A stretch of 33,674 nucleotides of DNA from Nitrospinaceae bacterium (GTDB lineage Bacteria > Nitrospinota > Nitrospinia > Nitrospinales > VA-1), in NCBI GenBank assembly GCA_029261455.1, contig JAJDBH010000039.1:1-33674 (forward strand), written 5' to 3'. Numbering within the stretch: the first letter of the stretch is position 1; each line of letters begins with the position of its first letter. The position numbers and the translations under genes are program-made. Positions 24,387 through 32,347 of the stretch are shown here, piece by piece. The notes below the pieces were generated by a model. That model saw only the letters and a program-made list of their open reading frames with translations, did no database searches and was not told the DNA's origin.

Positions 24387-24920
24387 ATGGCTGGATTATA
24401 CAGAACCGAGACAGAAATGAGTCTTGGCAACAATGTGATCGTAACGCAAATGACCCAGGCTATTAACTGGGCACGAAAATATTCTTTCTTTATTTATCCC
24501 TTCATCACCGCATGTTGCGGAATGGAGTTCATGTCTGTCGCCGGTCCCCGGTACGATCTTGATCGGATGGGTGCGGCATTTCCAAGGTTTTCACCGAGGC
24601 AGGCCGACCTGCTCATGGTTGTTGGAACCATCAGCCACAAACAAGCCCCTATTCTTACCAAGGTCTATAACCAAATGACCGAACCCAAATGGGTGGTCGC
24701 TTATGGGGTGTGTACGGTTTCAGGCGGATTCTACGACAACTACTCCACCGTAATGGGGATTGATACTCTCATCCCTGTCGATGTCTATATTCCGGGATGT
24801 CCACCAAGACCCGAAATGGTGATCGATGCCCTGATGAAATTGCAGGATAAAGTACAAGCCGAAACTCTGGAAGACCACGTCAAAGGTCCCGCACTAGTTA
24901 CCCCCGCCAGCAAACTCTAA
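24387..24920 (+). CDS. nuoB: NADH-quinone oxidoreductase subunit B (isolated gene)
   Basis: 177 residues from ATG 24387; GGGAG sits eight to nine bases before it, and a TTG five codons upstream is less likely. NuoB carries cluster N2, the last Fe-S centre before quinone in complex I. All four N2 ligands are present: C43-C44 in TACCGMEFM, C109 in AYGVCTVSGG and C138 in YIPGCPPRPE. Family strings RYDLDRMGAAFPRFSPRQAD and PRPEMVIDALMKLQ are also seen. No other nuo genes are adjacent. It could serve a complex I whose other genes lie elsewhere, or a second divergent complex. Related hydrogenase small subunits are less likely given the PGCPPRPE string and length. Confidence 0.9.
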   Translation: MAGLYRTETEMSLGNNVIVTQMTQAINWARKYSFFIYPFITACCGMEFMSVAGPRYDLDRMGAAFPRFSPRQADLLMVVGTISHKQAPILTKVYNQMTEPKWVVAYGVCTVSGGFYDNYSTVMGIDTLIPVDVYIPGCPPRPEMVIDALMKLQDKVQAETLEDHVKGPALVTPASKL

Positions 24921-24955
24921 CCACCAGGCGTGGGACCGACTGGCAATTGCTTTAT

Positions 24956-24970
24956 CCGACCATCGGTCGG
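24956..24970. terminator. Hairpin between convergent nuoB and DUF1348 genes
   Basis: CCGACC-ATC-GGTCGG, six perfect pairs, in the 91-base gap. No T run on either strand; plausible bidirectional terminator or 3'-end structure. Confidence 0.4.
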
Positions 24971-25011
24971 TAATCTCTGCCTAAATAGTCCCAGCCTATT
25001 TACTTCCGGGG

Positions 25012-25491
25012 TCAAAGGCCCAGTTCGGACAACCCCTCGTAATTATCTGGACGACGTCCTGATGGCCAGTAAAACTTCCGCTCCTTTTCCTGAATAGAAA
25101 GATCGTTAATGCTGGCAATACGTCTGCACATAAAACCATTCTCATCAAACTCCCAATTCTCATTACCGTATGAACGATGCCATGCATCAAATTTATCACA
25201 CCATTCATAGGCAAACCTTACAGCTATACGCGAATTATCATAAGCCCATAGCTCCTTGATCAGGCGATAGTTCAATTCCTTCGCCCACTTGTGCTGAAGG
25301 AACTGCACAATAGCTTCTCTCCCCGAAAGAAACTCCGCACGATTTCTCCAAATACTTTCCGGGGTATAAGCCAACGCTACTCGCTCTGGATCACATGTAT
25401 TCCAAGCGTCTTCAGCCATCCGTACCTTCTTGGACGCTGTTTCCTGTGTAAAAGGGGGGATAGGGAGCCGCGCTTCTGAGTTTGTCGTCAT
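25012..25491 (-). CDS. DUF1348 / SnoaL-like (NTF2-fold) protein
   Basis: 159 residues matching the DUF1348 branch of the NTF2-like fold: [69 protein letters not shown], and the ending [12 protein letters not shown]. The fold forms a cone with a pocket that may bind or isomerise a small organic molecule; the activity of this branch is not established. It is the last gene of a four-gene operon (44 bases after the PNPOx-like gene) that appears driven by a sigma-54 promoter. AGGAAAA precedes the ATG. Confidence 0.88.
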   Translation of the reverse strand: MTTNSEARLPIPPFTQETASKKVRMAEDAWNTCDPERVALAYTPESIWRNRAEFLSGREAIVQFLQHKWAKELNYRLIKELWAYDNSRIAVRFAYEWCDKFDAWHRSYGNENWEFDENGFMCRRIASINDLSIQEKERKFYWPSGRRPDNYEGLSELGL

Positions 25492-25535
25492 TTCGTTTTC
25501 CTGAGTTTATTTTACCTTCTGTTAGTTTGGACTGT

Positions 25536-26141
25536 TCAAAGTACAGCTGTTTCTCGTTTCAACAACTTGTTCTCTTCCTGCAATCTATTTATTTCATCTT
25601 TCAATGTCTGAACCTGATCTTCGGTGTAACGACGTGGAATATGTTTGGGGCAATTCACGTCCCAGGCTTCCACTGTGAAAGTAATGACACGTTCAGGGCG
25701 CACTTTATAACTGGAGCTGGTCACCTGAGCCGTTAATCTGGCATCATCTTCTATAACTTGCGCTCTTCCCCAGATTTTAACCCTCCGCTGATTTTCATAA
25801 TCCATCAAAAAAATAAAAGCCCGATTGTTCTCCGACAAATTCCCCAGAGTGACGTACTGACGGTTACCGGAAAAGTCAGCAAAGGCCAGAGTTTTTTCAT
25901 CCAGCACTTTGAGGAATCCCTTCTCCCCTCCCCGGTGCTGAATATACGGATGCCCTTCAGAGCTTGTGGTCGCCATGTATAGAGAATCCCTTTCCGCAAT
26001 GAACCCTTTAAGATCGGACGAAACCTCATTCTGCCACCCACCCTTCTCTTCCATGCTGGCGTACCCTGCACGTGATCCGAACCTCTCCTGTTGCAACTTA
26101 ACCGCTGGCGTAAATGCAATATCGCTGACTGGTGTTTTCAT
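25536..26141 (-). CDS. Pyridoxamine-5'-phosphate-oxidase-family flavin protein
   Basis: 201 residues. A split-barrel FMN-binding domain covers about 40-165: FIAERDSLYMATTSSEGHPYIQ in parts, GFLKVLDEKTLAFADFSGNRQYVTLGNL in parts, and RVKIWGRAQVIEDD. A C-terminal helix of heptads (QVQTLKDEINRLQEENKLLKR in parts, about 172-197) looks like a short coiled coil for dimerisation. Relatives reduce or degrade small electrophiles or use F420/FMN; the PdxH role is unlikely because PLP-site features are not obvious. Third gene of the sigma-54 operon, 57 bases after the AhpD-like gene. Confidence 0.85.
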   Translation of the reverse strand: MKTPVSDIAFTPAVKLQQERFGSRAGYASMEEKGGWQNEVSSDLKGFIAERDSLYMATTSSEGHPYIQHRGGEKGFLKVLDEKTLAFADFSGNRQYVTLGNLSENNRAFIFLMDYENQRRVKIWGRAQVIEDDARLTAQVTSSSYKVRPERVITFTVEAWDVNCPKHIPRRYTEDQVQTLKDEINRLQEENKLLKRETAVL

Positions 26142-26198
26142 TATTTTTCCCTTTATAGTTTAAAGATCGGACCCGAAAAAATTCCGGGTCCGAAACAT

Positions 26199-26744
26199 TT
26201 AGTTTAGAGCTAACTCTGCAGCCTTAGGAAAGTCGTTGAGCGTCCCGACCACGTTGTTAAAATAATTACTGAAAATTGTGAACACCACCAAAGCAATGAT
26301 TTCAGTGATCTCTTCGTCTGTAAAACCGGCATTGCTCATTTCCGTAACTTCTTCCGTTGTTACAGCCCCCCGGGTTTCAAGAATGCGACCAGCAAAGTGC
26401 AAAGCCGTGTGGGTTTTGCCGTCCGGCGATTGCCCCAGCCGCCCATCTCGAACTTCCTCATCGCGTAATCCGGCCCCCTTGCTCAAAGCACAATGGACAG
26501 AGACGCAATAAGCACAACCATTGGACTCCGAGACATGAAGCGCAATCTGTTCCTTCAAATGCTCTGACAGAACTCCCTCATCCAGCAGGTTCTTGAAGTT
26601 TATATAAGCTTCTGCCACAACCGGAGCATTGGCCATCGTCTTGATCATATTTGGAACCATGCCAAGGTTACTTTCTACTTCCTGATAAAGATCCTTAACT
26701 CTGCCATTAGCCTTGTCTGTTTCAATTGCCTGAATTCTTTGCAT
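26199..26744 (-). CDS. Carboxymuconolactone decarboxylase/AhpD-like protein
   Basis: 181 residues, all helical, with the AhpD core at about 35-105: LSEHLKEQIALHVSESNGCAYC in parts, then VSVHCALSKGAGL. The CxxC (CAYC) with a following His three residues later is the redox-active site of peroxidase-related AhpD proteins. It probably removes peroxides or organic electrophiles with thiols. A long C-terminal helix (ITEIIALVVFTIFSNYFNN) is typical. Second gene of the sigma-54 operon, 39 bases after the SDR gene, with AAAGGAAA before the ATG. Confidence 0.88.
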   Translation of the reverse strand: MQRIQAIETDKANGRVKDLYQEVESNLGMVPNMIKTMANAPVVAEAYINFKNLLDEGVLSEHLKEQIALHVSESNGCAYCVSVHCALSKGAGLRDEEVRDGRLGQSPDGKTHTALHFAGRILETRGAVTTEEVTEMSNAGFTDEEITEIIALVVFTIFSNYFNNVVGTLNDFPKAAELALN

Positions 26745-26783
26745 GATGTTTTCCTTTATTTTTAAAGTGAGTATAAGTTTTGA

Positions 26784-27521
26784 TTAAGACCTGCCATGAA
26801 CATAACCACCGTCTACCGGGAGGATTACACCCGTGGTAAAACTTGCCGTGGCGAGATTGAACACCACCTCAGTAATTTCCTGAACCTCGCCAACGCGATT
26901 CATTAAAGCCACTCCTCCAAAGGCATCGACATCCGCATCTCCCCATAACGGAGTCCGAATCATTCCAGGAGCCACCGCGTTAACACGGATGTTGTCGCTT
27001 GCCAGCTCACTGGCCAAGCTGGTTGTAAGGGCATGCACACCGCCCTTGGTGATCAAAGCAGCACTGGCTGGAACACCTGCAATAGAATGCGTGATCAACA
27101 CCGTGCCAATGTTCACAATACTGCCGCCTCCCTGCTTCTTCATTTGCCGAACTACGGCCTGGCTCACAAAATAAGTTCCTTTAAGATTGATATGGATGAA
27201 TCGATCAATATCCTCTTCCGTATTTTCCAGAAAAGGTTTCACACCAAAAACCCCCGCGTTGTTGACCAGCACATCGACACCACCAAAACGATCCACCGCC
27301 GCGCGAACCATTTTTTCACCCGTCTCCTTGTCGCCTATGTCTCCGGGAACCAAGGCAATGCGATCATCATTTCCTAAAGTACGGGCTGCATCAGAAAGCC
27401 TTTGCTCGTTCCGCGCGTTCAACACGGTATTAAATCCCTTCTCTAAAAACCCTCTGGCAATATCGAGCCCTATGCCACTTGAAGAACCTGTCACCAACAC
27501 TGTTTTGATTTTCTTGCTCAT
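26784..27521 (-). CDS. Short-chain dehydrogenase/reductase with atypical active site
   Basis: 245 residues, classical SDR layout: cofactor motif TGSSSGIG at 11-18, NNAG at 87-90, structural Asn N112 in INLKGTYFV, and AVAPGMIRTPLW after the active site. The catalytic Tyr of YxxxK is Ala (ASAALITKGG, K159 kept, A155 in place of Tyr), and the Ser expected 13 residues before it is Leu142. It may be a binding or regulatory SDR, or use another acid (S146 or T140 are near). First gene of a four-gene operon, with AGGAG before the ATG and a sigma-54 promoter 50 bases upstream. Confidence 0.88.
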   Translation of the reverse strand: MSKKIKTVLVTGSSSGIGLDIARGFLEKGFNTVLNARNEQRLSDAARTLGNDDRIALVPGDIGDKETGEKMVRAAVDRFGGVDVLVNNAGVFGVKPFLENTEEDIDRFIHINLKGTYFVSQAVVRQMKKQGGGSIVNIGTVLITHSIAGVPASAALITKGGVHALTTSLASELASDNIRVNAVAPGMIRTPLWGDADVDAFGGVALMNRVGEVQEITEVVFNLATASFTTGVILPVDGGYVHGRS

Positions 27522-27571
27522 CCGACAATCTCCTGAGTTTATTTTGAATTGCTGACCACTTTCCCCTTACA

Positions 27572-27589
27572 TAGCAGGCAACGTGCCAA
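27572..27589 (-). promoter_or_regulatory. Sigma-54 (RpoN) -24/-12 promoter of the SDR operon
   Basis: Read on the minus strand, TTGGCACGTTGCCTGCTA matches the consensus TTGGCACG-N4-TTGCW at all but one position, and has exactly ten bases between the invariant GG (-24) and GC (-12). Transcription would start near 27562, about 40 bases before the SDR ATG. A sigma-54 enhancer-binding regulator is encoded divergently next door, which supports the call. Confidence 0.85.
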
Positions 27590-27664
27590 ACAAAATAAAC
27601 ACAAATAAAGCATTTATTAGCAATTAGTTATGAGAAAACCACCTAGGAGAAAAAATATTCTATA

Positions 27665-27691
27665 TTTCGTAATTTATAAATTTTCGTAATT
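27665..27691. promoter_or_regulatory. Direct repeats, candidate enhancer (UAS) for the PAS-AAA+-Fis regulator
   Basis: TTTCGTAATT occurs at 27665-27674 and again at 27682-27691 (17 bases centre to centre). It lies about 100-130 bases upstream of the predicted sigma-54 start site, within normal enhancer distance, and between the two divergent genes. The flanks are AT-rich, favouring bending. No binding data; inference from position. Confidence 0.45.
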
Positions 27692-27756
27692 AAAATTTAA
27701 AATATCGTGTAAAATACTGCTAAACAGCCGCTAAACCCTTAACCGGAAAACAAATA

Positions 27757-29181
27757 ATGAAGTACCCCACTCAACTTATTCTCGATTCTGCAGGCGAAGG
27801 CATTTATGGATTGGACTCTGAGGGTTACACCACGTTCATCAATCCTGCCGCCCAGAAAATGACCGGATACTCGGCGGAAGAAATGATCGGCGCCTGCCAA
27901 CACAAAATGGTGCACCATTCCAAATCCGATGGCAGTTCATACTCGTTTCTGGACTGCCCGATTTATGCAGCCTTCAAAAAAGGCGAGGTGTACAAAGTTT
28001 CCGACGAGGTGTTCTGGAGAAAAGACGGCACTTCCTTCCCAGTTGAATACACCAGCACTCCAATATTGAAAAACGACAAGTGCATTGGAGCAGTGGTGGT
28101 ATTCAATGACATCAGTCAACGTAAGCTGGATGAAGAAGAAATCAAAAAACTAAAGCAACAACTGGAATTAGAAAATGCCTATCTGAACCAGGAAGTTCTG
28201 GAAGCCCAATCCTATGGTGAGATCATCGGCAGGAGTCCGGCATTAGGAGCCATTTTAAGTCAGATTGAACTGGTCGCTCCCACCGAAGCCAACGTCCTCA
28301 TCACCGGAGAATCGGGGACTGGCAAAGAGCTCGTGGCCCGCGAGATCCACAACCGTAGTTCGCGCAAACAAAGAACGCTCATTAAAGTCAACTGCGCTTC
28401 CATCCCCAAAGAACTTTATGAAAGCGAGTTTTTTGGCCATATCAAAGGCGCTTTCACTGGCGCTGTCAAAGACCGGGCTGGCCGGTTCGAAATGGCTGAG
28501 GGAGGCACCTTGTTTCTCGATGAAATCGGGGAAATTCCTTTGGACTTACAAAGTAAATTACTACGAGTACTTCAGGAAGGAACTTACGAAAAGGTAGGAG
28601 ACGATAAAACCCGTCACTCTGATGTGCGAATTATTGCCGCCACCAACCGCGACCTTAAAGAAGATGCGCAGACAGGGCGGTTCCGGCAAGACTTGTTTTA
28701 CAGACTGAACGTATTCCCAATCGAAGCACCTTCGCTTCGCGAACGCATGGAAGATCTCCCTGCCCTGGCAACCCATTTCCTGAAGACCGCCTCACAAAAA
28801 CTAAATGTCCCCACGCCAAGAATCACACAGGCAAACTTGAACGACCTGCAAGCCTATGACTGGCCAGGGAATATCAGGGAACTACAAAACGTGCTGGAAC
28901 GGGCTGCCATACTTTCGAAGGGAGGCAAACTTTCATTAAATCTACCGACCCAAAATCCCGGAAAAAAAATTAAAATCACAGTAGCTAAAAATGAAGACAA
29001 TATATTCACTGATGAAGAAATGAAACTACGTGAAGAAGAGAACCTTCTAAGAGCCTTGCAACAATGCGGTGGAAGGGTCACTGGCGAGAATGGTGCCGCA
29101 GAGCTTCTGAAAATGAAACCCACCACCCTCTACTCGCGAATCAAAAAATTCCGGGCCACGCCCGGTGGCAATGGGCAATAG
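27757..29181 (+). CDS. Sigma-54-dependent regulator: PAS, AAA+, Fis-type HTH
   Basis: 474 residues. A PAS domain covers about 5-122 ([21 protein letters not shown]) with a Cys/His-bearing insert [13 protein letters not shown]...DCPIY and [14 protein letters not shown] linker helix is followed by the AAA+ domain at about 150-385: Walker A GESGTGKE, sigma-54 contact loop GAFTGA, Walker [11 protein letters not shown], and arginine-finger region [15 protein letters not shown]. The C-terminal Fis-like HTH ([21 protein letters not shown] at about 450-470) binds enhancers. It remodels sigma-54 polymerase when the PAS senses its cue, which may be small-molecule or redox. It diverges from the SDR operon, which has a sigma-54 promoter, so that operon is the likely target. 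There is no receiver domain, so control is by direct sensing. Confidence 0.93.
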   Translation: MKYPTQLILDSAGEGIYGLDSEGYTTFINPAAQKMTGYSAEEMIGACQHKMVHHSKSDGSSYSFLDCPIYAAFKKGEVYKVSDEVFWRKDGTSFPVEYTSTPILKNDKCIGAVVVFNDISQRKLDEEEIKKLKQQLELENAYLNQEVLEAQSYGEIIGRSPALGAILSQIELVAPTEANVLITGESGTGKELVAREIHNRSSRKQRTLIKVNCASIPKELYESEFFGHIKGAFTGAVKDRAGRFEMAEGGTLFLDEIGEIPLDLQSKLLRVLQEGTYEKVGDDKTRHSDVRIIAATNRDLKEDAQTGRFRQDLFYRLNVFPIEAPSLRERMEDLPALATHFLKTASQKLNVPTPRITQANLNDLQAYDWPGNIRELQNVLERAAILSKGGKLSLNLPTQNPGKKIKITVAKNEDNIFTDEEMKLREEENLLRALQQCGGRVTGENGAAELLKMKPTTLYSRIKKFRATPGGNGQ

Positions 29182-29207
29182 TCTAGAAAGAATCATCCTG
29201 GCTCTAA

Positions 29208-30500
29208 TTAGTCCTCAGGAATACTGTCCAGCATCCTCAAGGCACCGGCTTTCTCAATCGGAGTGAGCTTGGGTGAGTCTGCCATCTTCTTGATGTCGCG
29301 GCGTTTCTCCTCAACATACTTCTTAAAATCTTCTGCATCGGGCACTACCAGTTTCACTTCTCCATCATCCCCGATAAACCGTTGCTTTAAAAACCTAAAA
29401 TAGATTCCCAGTCTTATTGCCGTGTCCTTCAACCTTAAATGGTAGGTCATGGTCATCAAGGCTTCGTGCTTACGGTCTATGCGATAACCCAACCGAGTAT
29501 TATCGAGCTTATTGAACTGCACATCCAGAATGGAAAACGCCTCTTTGAGTGAAGCCGGATCCAGATCCAACGGTGGAAGCGGAAGAGTTTTCACCGCCGC
29601 AATATCCAGCAATAGCGAGGCCGCGCGAGTCTGCTCGCCTAGATAAGCGGCCTTTAAAGGATACTTACGATTCAGGCGCGACACTTCCTGCAACAACGGC
29701 TCCATCTTTTCTACCGCTACTGAAATTTTTGTCAGGGTATCGTCTTCAAAAGGCATCAAAAACCATTGTACCTCTTTGGGGACGATCATATCTGCTCCGT
29801 TAACACTCGCCCGTTCTTTCACCGGACGGGCAAAAAAACGTTTAAGGATATCTGAAAACTCTGGAATGAAAAACTCTGTCACCGTATCCGAAAAATAAGG
29901 AAAATTCAAAATCAGAAACCTGGGGTCAGACCGGATATTCAGCCCGTACGCTTCGAGTTCGTTAGCCACACCCAAAAAGGGTTGAGTTAAATGCAATGAC
30001 TCATGCAAGTGCGTGGCATTTTCATAGACCTTACTGTCCACCAAAATAGCGGCAGGAAAAATGCGGATCGTGTCAAATGTGGTGTGAGCAAACTGACCGG
30101 GACGCAACCACTCATCCGCCCAAGGCTGGATGATGAATTGTTTTAACGGAGGACGCTCGGGAAAATTGACGGTGAGTCGATTCAATGTCTGCCGCATCCG
30201 GTCAATCGATTTGTCCAACAATTGTTCCGGTTGGTGGCATTCGCCGCAACCGTAACTCTCAAAACCAGGAATGGTAAAAACTGTTTCTTCGCCTTCGGGC
30301 AAAAGCTTAACTTTTTTAGAGGGACCTCCTTCTTGTCCCTCCTGAAATTTTTTCGGCAGGTGAAGCTGAAGCAACCGGCTTAATTCTCCCAGACCCACCC
30401 GCTCCTCAGCCTTGAGCGGCGATGAAACTAAAACCAACAAACTTATAATGGTAATGCAGAATATTTTTTTCAAAATAAAACTTAATCTTTCAGCAATCAA
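29208..30500 (-). CDS. Secreted monohaem protein with HExxH zincin-like motif
   Basis: 430 residues. A signal peptide covers about 10-31 (IISLLVLVSSPLKA). One haem-c motif CGECH lies at 85-89. HESLH at 166-170 has a following ELEAY (E181/E183), the pattern of a zinc-metalloprotease-like site (HExxH plus downstream Glu). The rest is helical and does not match a family I recognise. The start codon is TTG without a visible Shine-Dalgarno; an internal TTG at codon 10 is possible. It lies downstream of the diheme EB_dh cytochrome on the same strand across a palindromic repeat. A periplasmic location is expected, since haem c is attached there. It could be an electron-transfer partner or a maturation factor of the cytochrome; unproven. 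Confidence 0.75.
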   Translation of the reverse strand: MIAERLSFILKKIFCITIISLLVLVSSPLKAEERVGLGELSRLLQLHLPKKFQEGQEGGPSKKVKLLPEGEETVFTIPGFESYGCGECHQPEQLLDKSIDRMRQTLNRLTVNFPERPPLKQFIIQPWADEWLRPGQFAHTTFDTIRIFPAAILVDSKVYENATHLHESLHLTQPFLGVANELEAYGLNIRSDPRFLILNFPYFSDTVTEFFIPEFSDILKRFFARPVKERASVNGADMIVPKEVQWFLMPFEDDTLTKISVAVEKMEPLLQEVSRLNRKYPLKAAYLGEQTRAASLLLDIAAVKTLPLPPLDLDPASLKEAFSILDVQFNKLDNTRLGYRIDRKHEALMTMTYHLRLKDTAIRLGIYFRFLKQRFIGDDGEVKLVVPDAEDFKKYVEEKRRDIKKMADSPKLTPIEKAGALRMLDSIPED

Positions 30501-30511
30501 ACATTAGAGGC

Positions 30512-30581
30512 AACCCCATCAGTCCCCCTTGTCAGGGGGATGCACAATTCCCCCCTGACAAGGGGGGGGGCTAGGGGGGTT
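30512..30581. repeat. Nested palindromic G/C-run repeat (REP/MITE-like)
   Basis: CCCCCTTGTCAGGGGG (30524-30539) is followed after 11 bases by its exact reverse complement CCCCCTGACAAGGGGG (30551-30566). Outer arms AACCCC (30512-30517) and GGGGTT (30576-30581) pair too. Each 16-mer can also fold alone. Related CCCCTTGTCAGGGG elements are dispersed in many bacterial genomes. It separates two cytochrome genes and may attenuate read-through. Confidence 0.75.
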
Positions 30582-30630
30582 AATTATTACTTGAGTAAGA
30601 TAACACTTCTATAATCAGGTAACACCAAAC

Positions 30631-32322
30631 TCAAGGCTTCGGCTTCTTGATATTGAAACGTTGCCAAACACTGATCACTTTGCGTCCGTTGCGATCTTCC
30701 TTCACTCCATCCCAAACAGCGAAGGCCATCAGAGCTGGGTCGATGCGCTGGGCAAAGTCCACATCCCATTTACCGGTTTTAGGCATGTCGCGGAGAAAAA
30801 CTACCGTCCAGACTCCGTCTTTCCATTCCCCGGAACCATCCACATTCTGGTTTTCAGGCGGTTGTGGTGTGACTGTGCCAAATCCTTCCGCATTCAGTTC
30901 CTCAACCGGGTTATCACCGGTTGCGTTTAACCGGGAAACAGGATTCGACATGATACCGCCATAAATCAGCGCGTCCATATCCACTCCGCCACCGGCATAT
31001 TCAAGATCGTCTTCAGCTTCAAGCGCTTCTTCCAAACCAGCTTTCCAATGCCAGATATTTACCGGTTTGTTGCGGTTACCCATGCCAAAAAACGGTTCAT
31101 TATGTCCGTGAGTGTGAAGCGTCACCGCCCCCAGCGCGAATTGCACCGCCACCCCATCACGAAATATATCTGAGTGCAGTTCGGAAAATGCGTCATGAGT
31201 CGGGTCGTCCCACTGCAAACGTACCGCCAGTTGTTCGCCGTTGTTCACCGAAGCTACATTGATGAATTCCACCGCCCCTCGTCTTGCAGATAATGGCCGC
31301 AATACAAGGTTTGTCGTGGCAACCCCTTCCCATACCGGACTAAAAGGGTCGGTGCTCAGTTCCACCCCCACCGGAAGTGAATGAATATCCGTTTCAAATT
31401 CGGCTTCTTTAAATTCCTTCACTAATTTTGAACGAATATAATGCACCAGTGCCCAACGGTCTTTTTCAGGAATGTGAACATAGGAACCCATAGGAGTTCC
31501 ATCCAGTCCGGAAGTAATGGTCCTGAAAAGATCTGATGGTTTGTGTCCACTTTTGAAATAATGCGGGTTGGTGATGTCATGCACAAATACAGCATGCTTC
31601 CAGGCATCCATCAGAGACTCTGCCAGTTCGCCATCTCCCTTTAAAGAATCGCCGTGGCAACGGAAACATTTTAATTCCTTAAAAAGTTCTTTACCTCGGG
31701 TCACCAACTCCGGTGTAGATTCAAGAACCGTGACAACCTCAATTTTCTCACCCTGCGGTTCCTTTTTGAATCGCGGAGAAAAGTTTTTAATATGATTGAT
31801 CAAAGCCCAAGTGTCTTCGGGACTCAACGCGTCTTTCCAAGCAGGCATGGAGGTTCCTGGAATACCGCTTATGATAGTTCTATATAAATCTTCATCGCGA
31901 GGAAGAGTGCCCGTTGGGGTGGAGCGGAATTTAAAAATTCCTTCTCTGAAATCTCTCGGCCAGGGATATAAATATTCAACGGCTTTGCCGCCGCCATTGC
32001 CATCTTCTCCATGGCAGAATACGCACATATGCAAATAAATATTACGGCCACGAGCCAGAAGACTTTTGGAGTCCATATCCTTAGGCTTGGATTGGTCTGG
32101 CTGATCATGAGACCCACGGGTGCGGAATAAACTATCACCATGGGGCATGCCTCCATGACCACCATGATCCATAGGCCCTTCAGTGCGGTACTCTCCTCCT
32201 GGTGTGGAGTGGTCATCATGGTCCATTTTATGTTCCTGCGCCACCGCCAAAGAAACGGAACACATAAACATAAGCAAAGTTAACCCAGATTGATAAAATC
32301 GTGCTTTTTGTTTCATATTCAT
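30631..32322 (-). CDS. Periplasmic diheme cytochrome c with ethylbenzene-dehydrogenase-type haem-b domain (NXR gamma-like)
   Basis: 563 residues. A signal peptide ends near residue 29. A His-rich segment follows at 31-72 (about ten His, with HKMDHDDHS and DHGGHGGMPHGD). Cytochrome c domain 1 has C100-x-x-C103-H104 with axial M159; domain 2 has C219-x-x-C222-H223 with M277. From about 315 an EB_dh/DMSO-reductase-gamma-like domain holds the string FFGMGNRNKPVNIWHWK, with M414 as likely haem-b ligand. This architecture matches gamma-type subunits of nitrite oxidoreductase and ethylbenzene-dehydrogenase-like enzymes, passing electrons from a molybdenum subunit. No alpha or beta subunit is adjacent. 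AGGAG stands close to ATG 32322 and at better spacing to ATG 32316. Confidence 0.88.
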   Translation of the reverse strand: MNMKQKARFYQSGLTLLMFMCSVSLAVAQEHKMDHDDHSTPGGEYRTEGPMDHGGHGGMPHGDSLFRTRGSHDQPDQSKPKDMDSKSLLARGRNIYLHMCVFCHGEDGNGGGKAVEYLYPWPRDFREGIFKFRSTPTGTLPRDEDLYRTIISGIPGTSMPAWKDALSPEDTWALINHIKNFSPRFKKEPQGEKIEVVTVLESTPELVTRGKELFKELKCFRCHGDSLKGDGELAESLMDAWKHAVFVHDITNPHYFKSGHKPSDLFRTITSGLDGTPMGSYVHIPEKDRWALVHYIRSKLVKEFKEAEFETDIHSLPVGVELSTDPFSPVWEGVATTNLVLRPLSARRGAVEFINVASVNNGEQLAVRLQWDDPTHDAFSELHSDIFRDGVAVQFALGAVTLHTHGHNEPFFGMGNRNKPVNIWHWKAGLEEALEAEDDLEYAGGGVDMDALIYGGIMSNPVSRLNATGDNPVEELNAEGFGTVTPQPPENQNVDGSGEWKDGVWTVVFLRDMPKTGKWDVDFAQRIDPALMAFAVWDGVKEDRNGRKVISVWQRFNIKKPKP

Positions 32323-32330
32323 TATCTCCT

Positions 32331-32347
32331 ACCGGCCATTCGCCGGT
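32331..32347 (-). promoter_or_regulatory. Leader hairpin touching the ribosome-binding site of the diheme cytochrome gene
   Basis: In the mRNA, ACCGGC-GAATG-GCCGGT forms six G/C-rich pairs and ends at the base before AGGAG. The stem would sit directly upstream of the ribosome footprint and could protect the 5' end or modulate initiation. Confidence 0.45.
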
